Source of the DNA: Polytrichum commune
Lineage: Eukaryota > Streptophyta > Polytrichopsida > Polytrichales > Polytrichaceae
Direction of reading: 5' to 3'
DNA: 64,000 nt
NCBI GenBank assembly: GCA_950295325.1
Contig: OX485806.1
Coordinates: 38,378,001-38,442,000 of the forward strand
The notes under the pieces were generated by a model. It had not been told where the DNA came from and ran no database searches. It worked only from the letters and a program-made list of their open reading frames with translations. Shown here one piece after another: positions 43,229 to 55,800 of this stretch. Positions within the stretch are counted from its first letter, which is position 1, and each line of letters begins with the position of its first letter. Both the position numbers and the translations under genes were made by a program.

Positions 43229-44140
43229 GCTGCCCCGGCCCAGGCCTTGGGGTGCATTATCAGAAGCTATTTTTTCCAAATGCACCTTCCCACACCTCAC
43301 AACCTCCAGCTCTTCTTCCCCCTTTCCCTCCTCCTCTCGCCCCGAAAGAAAGAAAGAAAGAAAGAAAGATAGACAAAACCAAACCAAACCAAAGCCTCTC
43401 TTCCAAAAAAACACTCCGCCCTATTAATTACGTAGAGGACGACCTGCCGTAGCAAATTCCCTCTCCACACCGACAATTCGCCTCCCTTGCAACTTTCTCG
43501 CAAGTCCCACTGAAACAGTCTCTCACGATCACGTCACGAAGACATCCAGAAGCATGCCCTACATACAAAGAAAGGTCACCAAGCTCCCGACGCTCAATTC
43601 ACGTCCCCTGTTTCTACCTCCGTCCGCCATCCACCCGCTCCATCATCAACTCATCAACACATCGTCACCATAAAACACAAAACCGAACTCCTCCCTCTCC
43701 ACTCGATGCTGAATTCCTGCCGCTGCCGCCGCCGCACGGAACTCCGCAATCGGACGCACCCAACCCCCTGCCTCAAACCCTAGGATCCCAAACCCTCGCC
43801 CGCATGCACAGAACGTTCATTTTCGTCCATAGAACGTTCAGTCCTTAGGAAGGAGAAATTTGGCAACGGCTATGGGGTGGGGAGACTTGGCGATGTGCGG
43901 CGCAGCCACCTAAGTGAAGGCGAGCGGCGAGTGAAGAAGTGGTGGGGGTGGGTATGGCTATGGCTATGGCGTCCCTCCTCCTCCTCCTCCTCGTCGCCTC
44001 GACTCGCCTCCTTCACGGTTCCCTTGGCTGGTGTTGCGTTGTAGGCCCGAAGGAAGGGAGGGGAGGGCGCCGAGGAAGAAGGAGGGACTTGTTTTGCTTC
44101 CTTCCTTCCTTCTTCCAAGATCCCCAAGGGCCTTCAAGGA
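43229..44140. other. HUB upstream region with low-complexity tracts
   Basis: The GC-richer leader and promoter side of HUB. It has a (GAAA)n microsatellite at 43344-43369, a CCTCCTCCTCCT tract near 43975, and AAACCCT motifs near 43780. ORFs here are compositionally biased and look non-coding. No second gene was recognised. Confidence 0.55.
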
Positions 44141-46500
44141 TGGGATGCATCATGGACTTTTCCTTCTTAGGGGGGGGGGGTCCAATATGATATTAACATG
44201 ATAGGTGTGCACCTAATAACTATGAGAATGAGAGGTTATAGAGCTTGTATGTTGGGATTGATATTACTTGGGGCCGGTTTAGACTATAGTGAACAAGTGC
44301 ATCGGTCGGTCAAGAATTTTGGTCCATGATAAGGTTGGTATGGCGGAAAAAAATGCTTCAAGCATAACATTGTTCAGCCATGTGGGTCGGTTCCATGACC
44401 TTGGAATATGTCAAGTATATTATGTGGGCCCCCAAACAAAGTAGGGATATTCATATACTATTCATACAATCTAGCTGAACTTGAAAATTTAGGTGGAGTT
44501 ATACTCCCGACACTATGCGCATGAATATTTGTAGGAAACATCGTTCATCCCCGTATTATTCCCTAAAAATACTATTCATATCAGCTATATGATTGAAAAT
44601 AGCAACACTATTCACAAGATCCTTGCTATTAAAACCGGCACTATCATTATTCGTATCGGCGTCAATTTCTCCCTATTTTCTAAATTTGTTCCCATGAAGG
44701 TAAGATAGTGGAGGCCCATGTCAACTGTTAAACATAGAAATGCAACACAATCATGCAACTAAATAATGTTATGAATTGGAGTTCTCCTAGAGGTCAAGTT
44801 TCTTCTCTGAGGTTGCCAAAGAAACTTGACCTCCAGATAACTCCTATAGCAAAAAGTGTTGCCATGTTGACAGCCATGTCATTTTTTTCATTCATGCTTG
44901 AAGTCCTCCACCGGAGAAGTCTTGGCCGTAGTGTAAACCCCGACCGGTGAAGAACCCATTCCGTAGCCAATCATATTACTTCATTCCCTTTAAAATTCTT
45001 GACATGTGCACTTCTTCACATTGGTCAAAACCAGCCCTTATATCATTTGACACCACCTAGTACTTACTACCAACCCCTTTCTATGGCCCAAAAATAAACA
45101 AAGGGTTCCATGTCATGATAAACGTAAAGAACTCCCCTTGCACGTGACTCTAGTGCAAGTTTGTTTCTTCTTCCAAGATCCCCCTTGCCTTCAAAGGTGA
45201 AATGGATCATGAGTTTTTCTTGCTTCTTTTAAGGAAAAAGGAAGGGGGGGGGGGCTTCCATTGATATCATATGTGTGTACCTAATAACCATGAGAATGAG
45301 AGGCTAGAGCTTGTATGTTGCATCATTAGGCACCACCTAGTGCTTACTACTACCCCTCTTCCATGCCAACAAAATACAAATATTTTGCATCTTAACGAAA
45401 GTAAAGCACTCCCTAGCCACGTGGCTCTAGCACAACCTTGGTTCTTCTTCCATGATCCCTTGTCTTGCCTTGCCTCATCAAGGCCTTCAAGAATGGGATG
45501 GATCATGGACTTTTTCTTGCTTCTTTTAAGAGGGGGGGGGGGCATTTGCTATATAGGTGTGTACCTAATATCTAACCTCATAACTTTGAGAATGAGAGGT
45601 CATATGAATGTTGGTTTTCATTAGTATTGTCCCCTTTTGTTATATAGGTGTGTACCTAGTATCTAACCTCATAACTTTGAGAATGACAGGTCGTATGAAT
45701 GTTGGTTTTCATTAGTATTGTCCCCTTTTGTTATATAGGTGTGTACCTAATATCTAACCTCATAACTTTGAGAATGAGAGGTCGTATGAATGTTGGTTTT
45801 CATTAGTATTGTCCCCTTTTCCACGCCAAAAAACAATTGGGAAAATGAAGGAAATATTAAACAACAAGGGATCCACATCATGATAAAAGTAAAGTATTCC
45901 CCAATCACATACCTCTAGTGCAAACTTGTGCATCCCTTCCCTTGTCTCATCAAGGGATTGCAAGGTTGAGATGGATCATGGACTTCTTCTTGCTTCTTTT
46001 AAGGGAGTGGGGCATTCACTAATATCATATAGGTGTGTACCTAATAACTATGAGATTGACAAGTTGTTTGTTGAGTTTGAAACTATGTTCATTAGTGCTA
46101 ACTTACCTAGTACTACCTCTCCCTCGCCAAAGAGATTTGGGAGATGCGGGGACCCCCCCGCCAAAAAAAGGTGCACATCAAGGATGAAAGTGAAACATTC
46201 CACATGCATGTGGCTCTAGTGTGAAAACTTGTGATTGCACACTCTTTCCCTTGCTTCATTGAGGCCTTCAAGGGTGGGATGGATCATGAACTTTTCTTGC
46301 TTCTTTTAAGAGGGTCATTCATTAATAGGAGTGTGAAAACTATGAGAATAAGAGGCTAGAGCTTGTATGTTGGGTTTGAAATTAGATTCAATAGCACTAC
46401 CTAGTACCACCCTTTTTCCATGCCCAAAGGAAGGAAAGGGAGAAAATAGAGCAAGGGATCCAAGTCATGACTGAAGTGAAGCATGGGCCCCAATCATGGA
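44141..46500. repeat. Dispersed repeat family with poly-G tracts
   Basis: Units recur near 44140, 45180, 45470, 45960 and 46260. Each reads roughly GGATCATGGACTT, CTTGCTTCTTTTAAG, a G run or GGG stretch, AGGTGTGTACCTAATA, ATGAGAATGAGAGG, then CACTACCTAGTACTACC and CATGCCAAA. Runs of 11 G occur at 44170-44180, 45244-45254 and 45532-45542. More units continue at 52380-52800, so the family flanks the transposon cluster between. A hairpin with 15-bp perfect arms is at 44790-44804 and 44819-44833. No coding sequence was seen. Confidence 0.75.
45548..45820. repeat. 91-bp tandem triplication
   Basis: Three almost identical 91-bp copies. The GGTGTGTACC anchor is at 45556, 45647 and 45738. It lies inside the poly-G repeat family and was probably made by local slippage or unequal exchange. 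Confidence 0.93.
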
Positions 46501-46741
46501 CATTTCTTGAAACCTTTAACCCCTAAAGGCTCAAGGGGGCATAATGTGTCCCCTTGACATTTTGAAACCCTATATGACAAGTGAAAATCCTTTAAATCCT
46601 AAAATTTCCTAAAAAAAATCTTGTAGGTATTGGAATTCTACATGCAATGCATGTGTCCAATGGGGGATGGACACCCATGGAATGGGCCACATGGCAACTT
46701 TAACCAAGGGGGTAGGTCGGCAATGGCTCTGCCCCTACTTT

Positions 46742-46976
46742 CACTAGTAGAAACTATGCCAAAAAAAAAACCGCAGCCAAAATGAATTGTGGTTTTTGTG
46801 ACCAGCCTCATCTGTAGTCCTAATCGATCGCATATTTGTTTTTTTGGTTTAGCAATTAAAAATTTAGGAATTTGGGGGCGTGTAATATATTTGTTTATCA
46901 ATTGTAGATCAGGTTGGTCAAAAGAATTGCACCTGATTTTGGTTGCGGTTCTTTTTGGCATAGTTTTCTACTAGTG
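46742..46976. mobile_element. CACTA-like MITE, 235 bp
   Basis: Starts CACTAGTAGAAACTATGCC and ends with the complement (GGCATAGTTTTCTACTAGTG). Imperfect inverted repeat arms reach about 75 bp, including AACCGCAGCCAAAAT. The CACTA terminus suggests a non-autonomous En/Spm-type element. Flanking triplets are TTT and TTG, so the 3-bp target duplication is imperfect or lost. Confidence 0.75.
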
Positions 46977-47329
46977 TTGGCTTGTCATTTCTACATGGTT
47001 GTCACCTACATCTTGGTTGAGGTGACCATTGCCCTCTTTGCCATCTCCTTCATCTTCTCACATGTCTTGCTCTTGTTGATACTCAAACCCCCCAATGATG
47101 TCGTCCTTACTAGATTTTGGCAATGAAAGTGATGACCACTCCCTTGTTCATTTACAAGTTCGTGGGGGGAGGTTGTGTGAAGGACCATGGCGGTGTCAAT
47201 GCCTTGGCCATACAAATAGTAGGGCAACACGGGTGCACGTAGAAGTCCAAGAGTGTAGAGCATGGTTTGCCATCTTAATTTGCATGGGATTGAAGAAATT
47301 GCCATCCGGACGCTTGTACTAGAATAACA
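46977..47329. other. Gap between MITE and piggyBac remnant
   Basis: No confident gene. It could hold a decayed N-terminal part of the piggyBac-like transposase, but I see no motif that supports this. Confidence 0.35.
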
Positions 47330-47690
47330 ACCATATCTATGGGTGCCAATTCATGAAGCGGGTTATGGCTAGGAAGGGTTTCTAAGCCCTAGTGAGTTGT
47401 GTCCACCTTGTGGGCAACAACAATTTGTCACAAACAAGATTGGCCCTAGGTACTACAAGATAATCAAATGTCATTGGTTACTCGAGCATTTTGTGTCTTG
47501 TTCCAAATAATGTTACAATCCTAAAGTCCGTGTCATAATTGATGAGATTATAGTTGCTTACAATGGGATTTGTTGTAATTTGAAACAATATATGAAAGCA
47601 AACCCAACAAAGTACGGGATTAAAATTTGGTGTGTTGCATGTTCGAAGTCACGGCAATGTTGGAATCTTGATGTATACTTGGGAGCTATG
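47330..47690 (+). pseudogene. PiggyBac-like transposase remnant
   Basis: From about 47500, translation gives a segment with CYNPKVRV, IIDEIIVAYNG, LKQYMKANPTKYGIKIW and WNLDVYLGA. This matches the DDE_Tnp_1_7 (piggyBac) pattern, in which a DE(M/I)(M/I)V motif is followed by KQYMPxKPxKxGxKxW. Upstream sequence (47340-47500) contains stops and shifts. Downstream, the frame meets the long inverted-repeat element right after YLGA. Only a fragment of the catalytic core is present, so it is dead. PiggyBac-like sequences are not common in plant annotation. Confidence 0.7.
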
Positions 47691-50600
47691 TTCGGGGAAA
47701 ACCGACGGCTAGTTCATTATCATCCGATGGATTTCCCCTCATGGCCGGTCCAAATTTCCAACCATCGGATGGCAATCCGACTATAATTTCAATCCACCGG
47801 CAATTAGCCGATGGACCGCAAAATGTCCTGGAAATGTAGCCGATTCTTCTTGTAAGTTACTGGATTTCAACCGGAAGCATCCAGAGCGCTATTTGTTTGG
47901 GGCATCTGATGATGCACTTGAGGAAGTACCCTAAACCTTAAACTTTTTGAAATATGCAACCTTTCCATGACCAAATCCAATTGCTTCTATGAAGAATTGG
48001 GAGACCCTTGGCCTTCAAGCGGTGAAGGCATTGCTAGGTTCAATTCCTGCCAAGGATATTAACTCTTCAAATTTAAAGTTTTGAACATGCCTTTCTTTTC
48101 ACTTATTCAAGGTTTTGTACTAAGAAATTATTTCTAATAACTTTTCATACATTTTTTAAAGAATTAGTGCTGATACGAATTCCATTTAATCGGATATTGG
48201 CCAATGAAAATATGAAAATATAGGCAATTGGCCAATTGATTTTACAAAAGACCGGCTCTTGCCGACATAAATTGGAAAAAATCGGATCCTTCGTAGCAAC
48301 TACCGGCAATTAGCCACTAAGGCTTCAAAAACTTCCCCAACTCTGCTTGGGAGTGGGGGGCTTGCATCTAGGGCGGGAGTGGGCCATGATGTTGTCATTC
48401 CATTGGTTGGTAGATTGCATGGCTTTGGCCACGTTTGGACAATGGATTTCTTCACATCGCCATTGTTTCTTGAAACCTTGATGATTGTGGGCATTTGGGC
48501 TACGGAGTTAAGTGCCTCAAGGTTGCAAGGGTTTGCCATCAAGCTTGAGAGGGCACTCCATCAAAGATGGTGATCCCCAAGGCACTTTGTTCGTGAAAGT
48601 TCACACTTTGCAACAAATGGTTGCAATTTGTTAGATAGATTCTCACCCAATGTGGCATTGAAGTACAACCACCAATTATGTGGTGCCCATGACAACATGT
48701 AAGTGTTGGGTAGGGTGGGTGAGAGAGAAACTCTACACTTCTCCATAGTTTTTGAGAACCAAGAAATGATGAGAGGTGTTGATGTTGTGGAGTAGCTTCA
48801 ACAAAACATTCTCCACCCAAAAGAGGAGCCATAAGTGATGGCATAAGTTGCTATGTTTTGTCTTGGATAGTTACATGATAAATGGATATGTGTTTACTTT
48901 GTTCAATGCAAGGCGTTGAATGTGAAATGCATGACCTGGTTGTAGTGGCATATGGCAATGGCAATGAAGTAGTTGACACCGCATTTGATTCCAAGTCACA
49001 CTCAAGGGCCACATCAACGTTGCAATGAAAGGCTGCATTTTTCATCAAAGGCAACTTGGTTGTGTTAACAATGTGTAAAATGCAAGAAGAAACAATGGGG
49101 ATATTGCTTTACATGAGGGGGCAACTACATGCGTGAAGGGGATTGTTGTTTAAAGTACACACATATGCTTGTTTTGCAACTGCAACACCGAGGTAGATAT
49201 TTCCTAATAGTGCAGGGGTCCATTCACGATTGGGGTACTACTTTTGGGACAAAGGAATTAAGGACTATGTCGCATTGGATCTCGGCGTTTGTTATGATTT
49301 ACTATTATTTGATCAATAATTTTTAAATAAGTAAGTAGATAGGTCATAGGATTTATCAAGAAAGATATTATTTGTTATCAAATAATCACCAATAATAGAT
49401 AAATCCTTTATGAAACGAGTAGATAGGTCATAGGACTTGTAAAGAGGTCATTGACTTGTTTGGGCCACATCAATAGCAATTTCATTATTGAAGTGTACAT
49501 CGCAGGTGAATTATTTCATGTTTTCCATCCTAGTACCTTGGTGTAAGTGTCATGTGTCCATACATATATATATATATATTTTAATGTCCAATTCTAGTAC
49601 TAAACGTTCATTTTTTCATGTAGCCATGTTATTGTGTATTGTTGGCCATATTTGGTGTCATATGTAAAGCTATACAATTGGTATGCAATACATTTTTAGT
49701 TTTATTGGTACACAATTGAACGATAATTGTGAGGAAAAAAACGGGGATCATTTCAATTAACTTTTGTTGTCCTTTTCATTCCTTGATCTTAAGGTCAATT
49801 GACAGCACCCATGGATGTCCGTTAAGGAATCAAAATTATACCTTAGATAACCCTATTCCTTGTAAATTAACTTTGTCGATGTAATCAATATCAAATATCA
49901 AATGTAGGTATGATCCAAAATATGCTCCACAATACAAATCTAAGCACACCAACTATGCAAAGTTACCTAATTTAGTTCTTTAACTATTAGACACCCATTC
50001 TTGGTACCCCAACAGTGAATGCCCCTGCAAGTGAGGTGTGCGGCAAGAGGTCGCATGGCATTTTGTCGAGTGACAAAGAGTGGAATCAATGCACCGTAAT
50101 GTTACGTGGTGAAGACCAAGAGTTTCCATAATCATATTGAGCAAAGATGACATTCAATGTTTCAATTGTGAATGCGATCAACATTTTTGGGGTACTTCAA
50201 TAATGTTGCACTAGGAGGGCACATAAAAGTTAGTTTCGTAATTTTGAGGGAGCATACCCCCATTTCATATTGTACTTATGTGGGAAGGGAAGGCAACGGT
50301 TCTTTGTGCCAAACCTCATTGTTTTGTTTTATCCACAATGGGCTCACTAACGTGAGAAAATATTACATAAAAAAGGCACAATTTTGCAGCATTACATGTG
50401 CTAGTAGCGTAGGTTTTGAGTGTTTATGTTTTAGTGGTGGGTGATTTATCACAATACCGAGGTGCAACTTGCTATGTTGGTCATTACTATTTCTATGCAC
50501 ATCAACAAAAACCCATATGTGGCAAGCAGAGTTGGGGAAGTTTTTGAAGCCTTAGTGGCTAATTGCCGGTAGTTGCTACGAAGGGTCCGATTTTTTCCAA

Positions 50601-51186
50601 TTTATGTCGGCAAGAGCCGGTCTTTTGTAAAATCAATCGGCCAATTGCCTATATTTTCATATTTTCAATGGCCAATATCCGATTGAATGGAATTCATATC
50701 GGCACTAATTGTTTAAAAAATGTATGAAAAGTTATTAGAAATCATTTCTTAGTACAAACTCTTGAATAAGTGAAAAGAAAGGCATGTTCAAAACTTTAAA
50801 TTTGAAGAGTTAATATCCTTGGCAGGAATTGAACCTAACAATGCCTTCACCGCTTGAAGGCCAAGGGTCCCCCAATTCTTCATAGAAGCAATTGGATTTG
50901 GTCATGGAAAGGTTGCATAATTCAAAAAGTTTAAGGTTTAGGGTACTTCCTCAAGTGCATCATCAGATGCCCCAGACAAATAGCGCTCTAGATGCTTCCA
51001 GCTGAAATCCAGTAACTCACAAGAAGAACCGGCTACATTTCTGGGACATTTTCTGGTCCATCGGCTAATTGCCGGAGGATTGAAATTATAGTCGGATTGC
51101 CATCCGATGGTTGGAAATTTGGACCGGCCATGAGGGGAAATCCATCGACTGATAATGAACTAGCTGTCAGTTTTCCCCGAACATAG
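47686..51186. mobile_element. 3.5-kb element with 664-bp terminal inverted repeats
   Basis: The left arm 47686-48349 and right arm 50523-51186 are inverted copies of equal length, estimated at well over 90% identical. They begin CTATGTTCGGGGAAAA. The 2173-bp interior has only short ORFs with no transposase motif, so it looks non-autonomous. Long arms suggest a MULE-type or foldback element. I could not find a convincing target duplication, and weak inverted similarity continues a little beyond both ends, so the exact termini are uncertain. The left end interrupts the piggyBac-like remnant. Confidence 0.85.
48006..48055 (+). other. tRNA-like fold without anticodon arm (in the TIR)
   Basis: A 50-nt stretch opens CCTTGGC and closes GCCAAGG (7 bp complementary). 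It has a CTTC/GAAG stem around AAGCGGT that resembles a D arm, then a GGTTCAATTCC motif like a T arm. The anticodon arm is absent. A mirror copy is in the right arm near 50818-50867. It is probably a tRNA-derived relic or chance; no function is claimed. Confidence 0.3.
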
Positions 51187-52090
51187 GTGGCAAGTAACTA
51201 GAGCAAGGAGGTCCAACTCATGGTTGGGTGTGCCAATGAACATCAACCCCTCGCCCCACGTTATAGGGGATGCATACCCTATTACACCGAGACCCCCCAA
51301 ACACTTGGGCACATGCACCGAAGCATGCTCCAAATTTGACAATTTTTCCCTCACTCCACATGCTTCAACCCAAGGCTCCATGAAGGGTAAAGTCCACATG
51401 GAAGTCCAAAAACATCTAATTAAATCATAGGTTTTAAAGGGGTTGCAATAATGGGCTCCCAATGCCATGATTGGGTGGCTAAGATCATCAGAGGGCGCAA
51501 GCATGGTTAAGTACACAACTCCATTACCCTGCACAAGATTAAGCGAAAGTGTTTCAAAACTACATACTAACTTTGACCTTTGTGAAGGAAAAAAAATCAT
51601 AAATATTTGAGAAACACATTGGTCTACAAAGCCAAGCGATTTATGTTGCCAAATTGTTTTTCAAGAAGAGTCTACATATTTTAGAAGACGGTGCAAGTAC
51701 TGTGCAAGAAGATATATTGAACACATAATTGTCTTAAACTTGTTTAAAACGTGATAAAACTACAAGAAATTGACGGGTTTCTACAAATATTTGCAATGAT
51801 GCCCTCAAGTTTATAATGAATTCATGGAATATGAAAAAAAATTAAATAAAAATCAACCAAGTTCAAAATATTTAAGGTCATGAAATCTACATTCAAAACC
51901 ATAATTAGGCATTATCTTTTGAGCAATACTTTTAATGATAAGTTTTGAAGAATTCATCTTGATATTCTATATTTGCGTACCTAACACAACAATAAAGGGC
52001 ACCATGTGGTCAATGGAAATGTTTTGGGTCGTTGATGTGTGCCAATTGGAGAATCTTGTATGATCAACTAACAACATGTAAAAATCTTTG

Positions 52091-52316
52091 TTTCTTGGTG
52101 GGCCTTTTTTATTTTTTATTTTTTTTAAGACCGAAGGCCAACAGGCCAGCACCAAAGCACAGGAGGTAGTTGACCACCTGGCAAGTTTTCCGTCAAGTAG
52201 AGTGAAGATTTCACAGTCGGGATTTGAACCGCCAATCTCTTCCTTGAGATTTGGGTATCTCTCCATCATCATCCGGTAGTTTAAGGTCATCTCGGACCTT
52301 TTCTTGGTGGGCCTTT
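52091..52316 (-). mobile_element. SINE-like retroelement with 17-bp target duplication
   Basis: A perfect 17-bp direct repeat, TTTCTTGGTGGGCCTTT, lies at 52091-52107 and 52300-52316. Between them on the minus strand is a 192-bp insert ending in an A-rich tail (poly-T on the plus strand at 52108-52126). It carries a pol III B-box match, GGTTCAAATCC (52230-52220), about 70 bases from its 5' end. Target duplication, A tail and B box together fit a SINE. The A box is weak. Confidence 0.8.
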
Positions 52317-52379
52317 GAAATCTCCAAAATACGATGTCCTATAAGAGTCATGCATATATTTGAGTATTTAGAGGTTACG

Positions 52380-52800
52380 GGGGTGTTCGTTATCATAGGT
52401 GTGTAATAACTGTGCTAGTGAGAGGTTGAGCTTGTATGTTGGGCTTAAAATCAAATTCAATAGCACTACCTAGTACCACCCTTCTCGCATGCCAAAATGT
52501 TTTTGGGAAGGGAGAGTAAGGAAAAGAACAAAGGATCCAAGTCACGACAAAAGTGAAGTATGGGCCTCGATCATGGGTTCTTTCTTGAATCTATTAAAGG
52601 GGACCATTCATTATCATAGGTGTGTATTATCTAAGATACTAAGAGTTTGAATGTTGGGCTCAAAACTAAACTCATCGGCATTACCTAGTGTTACCCCTCT
52701 CCATGCAAAAGTTATTGAGGAAAGGGAAAAGAAAAAGAAAAAGAAGAACATAGATCCACATCATGAGAATAGTAAAGTATTCCATGGCCACATGATGGCT
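52380..52800. repeat. Further units of the 44-46 kb repeat family
   Basis: Two units (about 52385 and 52600) repeat AGGTGTGTA, GAGCTTGTATGTTGGG or its variant, CACTACCTAGTACCACCC, CATGCCAAAA and AAGGATCCAAGTCA. They continue the family seen before the transposon cluster. Confidence 0.75.
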
Positions 52801-55800
52801 CTATAACATAATTTATATCCATAGCAATGTTACGTGGGACTGACATTATCTCATGAAATATTCCCCATATTTATACTGAATGTGGGGAATATTATGTGAA
52901 AAAATATTAAGCCCATATAACATTGTTATGGTTATGAATAATGTTATGTTCAATGCAAACTTGTGATTTAGGGAGAAGTTATGTCGTGAAAGATAATGTC
53001 CAAGAGCAGGAGCCCAGGGAATGGGCTCTTATTCATGCAATGCCCTTGCTCAAGGACATCATTGCGCATAAAGCTCCATGAGGCTCTTCTAGTTGTTAGA
53101 ACTCGATTAGAGCACCTCAACCATCAATCTATGTAAGGAAATGGAGGCGGGAGAATTTTGTTGTGTGAGGGCCCGCCAAAATCCATGGTAGGAATCAACG
53201 TTTGTAAGGTTAATGCCAGTAATGAAGAACAAAAGTTGCTTTCTTTGTAAAGAAACTTTGTAAAGAAAGATGTTGTTCCCGTTCATGTGTATGTGTGCAC
53301 ACAATTGTCTTCTGTCTCTCAAAGCATCTATGTGTTGTGATGATAGGACAGTGTCTAACATATTTGGGAGTCTTTCTCCCTACTCACTACATGCAACTTG
53401 GTACCTAGTAACCCCATGTCAGTTAAACTTTTGGTCCACAAGTACCTCCTCGCCATGGTTCATGTCAATACCAACTGGCGGCGACCAGAAGGTGATTGCT
53501 ATTTTCTTATGACAATAGAAAGGACATGAACACATCAATAAAGAGTTTCAAGTGAAAGACATAAAAATAGAGCTTGTTGTGTTTAGATTGTTACAGTGTC
53601 ATTCCTTGAATAACTTTCTACCAAATATGAAATTTCAAAGTTGAGTGTGTCACTATTTGTGTGTGTTTACAATTATTTAAGGTTATTGTTTGTTTTAAGG
53701 ACCACTTACCTTGATGTCTTTTGTACGAGGTACTACTCTAGTGCATCATTATTTGCATGCAAGTAAAACCTAAGGACGGTAGAATGACGAGTTTTTTATA
53801 TGTGGGATGTATTAGGACAACATGTTTTGTGAAGGATGCATTTGTCTCACTTTTTTTAAACCATAACTTTACGGTAATTGCAATGTCTTGCCACTTAATA
53901 CTTTCTCTTCCAAGGATGTGCTTCCACTACATAGTTGTAGAATCTATGGATGTGGATTAGAACTACCATCTTCATGAATTATAATCACATCTAGTGAAAC
54001 ATAACTAATGATAAAACCACAAGGTTCATGTAGTTCCCACAACTTATCCAAGATCCCCTCTCATTTTTCAAGGGCTTCAAGTGTAGATGAACTTCTCTTG
54101 CTTAGGATGACTTTGTTTTAAGCACACTTTGTGGTCCCTTGCATGATAATCATTAGAAATACGAGAACAAAAGGTTGTGAATCTTCACCTTTAGTTTTTC
54201 AATAGAGAATATGACCCAAATATTATTTTAATGGGGTTGGGGATGGAAGGAGGTAGAAGAACAAGTACATGTTGTTTTTTGGACCAAGTTGTATGTTCAT
54301 ATGATTTTGAACGCATTGTAGATGAATGCAACTAAACAAAGAATAACAAAGGACTGTAGTCAGACTAATGAACATCAACTTCAACTATACATTTATTGTG
54401 TTGGGATTGAGCACCTAGCAATGTGCAACTAGAAAAAAACAACAATGTATTGAAGTTGAATTTTGACTTGAATCTGAATAAATAAAGGAACAAGAAAATA
54501 TGGGTTTGAATGAGTTGTACATCCATACAACTATAACCAAGTATCTATATACGAAAGTTGGACTATGAATGTAGAGTAGAATAGAAGCTATAGGTAAACC
54601 AAGTTAAGTTGAATAATGTAAGAACTTGAATGTACAATTTATAAGTAGTTGGGTTGCATGTAGTAAATTACATCTCTTCAAGCTCTCTTCACCACTTCTT
54701 ATTATTACAAGTGTTGCAAGCACATTTCTCAAGCTTTACTTGTGAAAGTGTCTTAGTGGACCACTAATACTAACACCTTCATTACTTGTACTAACATATC
54801 AATGTGGAAAACACATATTACAACTTCATATGCAACACTTTGTCGTCGATTGAAAGTTTATGCATTCATATTTGGAATTGATAGATAGTCTGGTTTGACG
54901 ACAATGCTAAATGACGAGTTGTTTCTTGTCTTCTTCTTATCCTTATTTTCGCTTCTAGAATTCAATTAAAGCTCTCAAAACTTTGCTAATGTAGGTGTAG
55001 TTGTATGTTGTTTGTGCATGAGAAGTTTATGTGTTATGTTATGTCTTCAAATTTTAAATCAAATGATATTCTATGTCAAAATTTGAGCAATTCCAATGGA
55101 TTTAACATAAGCACATCAAATACAATGCATATTTGATGGTTGGCCATAAGTTCATCCCAAGCAAATGTGTGTCATGTGCCCATCATATAAAAGTACATGA
55201 AGTGCAACCATGGAAGAGATGCTGACAACAAAATATTACATTGAAAGAAACATACTAGTGTAGCAAATTGTATCGTTTTCCAGCGTAACCCTAGTCATGC
55301 ACTAGGAATACAAATGCAAGTCATTTCAAGTATCTTTAGGGGAAACAAAGAATTTGAGAATGCAAAGCTTACTTTGATTTGATTCTTACATGTGAAGGCC
55401 ACATTCAAATACAATGAGGGATGTTTATTCCTACCAAGGGAAATGTTAACGTAAAAGTATATGCATGGACATGCAACATTATTCCATTCATTAATGTTGT
55501 ACAATCTTGATTGTGATTAATTAGGGAAAATGACTAATCCTACAATTGTAAAGCGAAGTGTAGGGTCAATTTCATGTATATTGATTTTTTTTAAAAATCC
55601 TTCTTTATGTGTTGTGTCATTTATTATGGCGTTTTTGTTGACACTTAGACTATGTTGAAAATCAATAAACTGAATCAAGAAGAACTAATATGAGGTACAT
55701 TGTTAACACATACACTTATACTCAAATGGGTTTTTGAGAATGATCTCTTGAATTATGGCATTCTATTAAAAAGTGTGTTTTGAAATTATAATATGGTAAG

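Noticed and set aside
43870-44190. ORFs rich in Glu, His, Leu or Pro on both strands
   Set aside because: Their composition comes from CCT/AGG and similar low-complexity tracts; no domain is visible.
51160-51600. 146-aa minus ORF at the right end of the long-TIR element
   Set aside because: No recognisable family motif, and its C-terminal part runs into the TIR; I could not show it is the rest of the piggyBac-like transposase.
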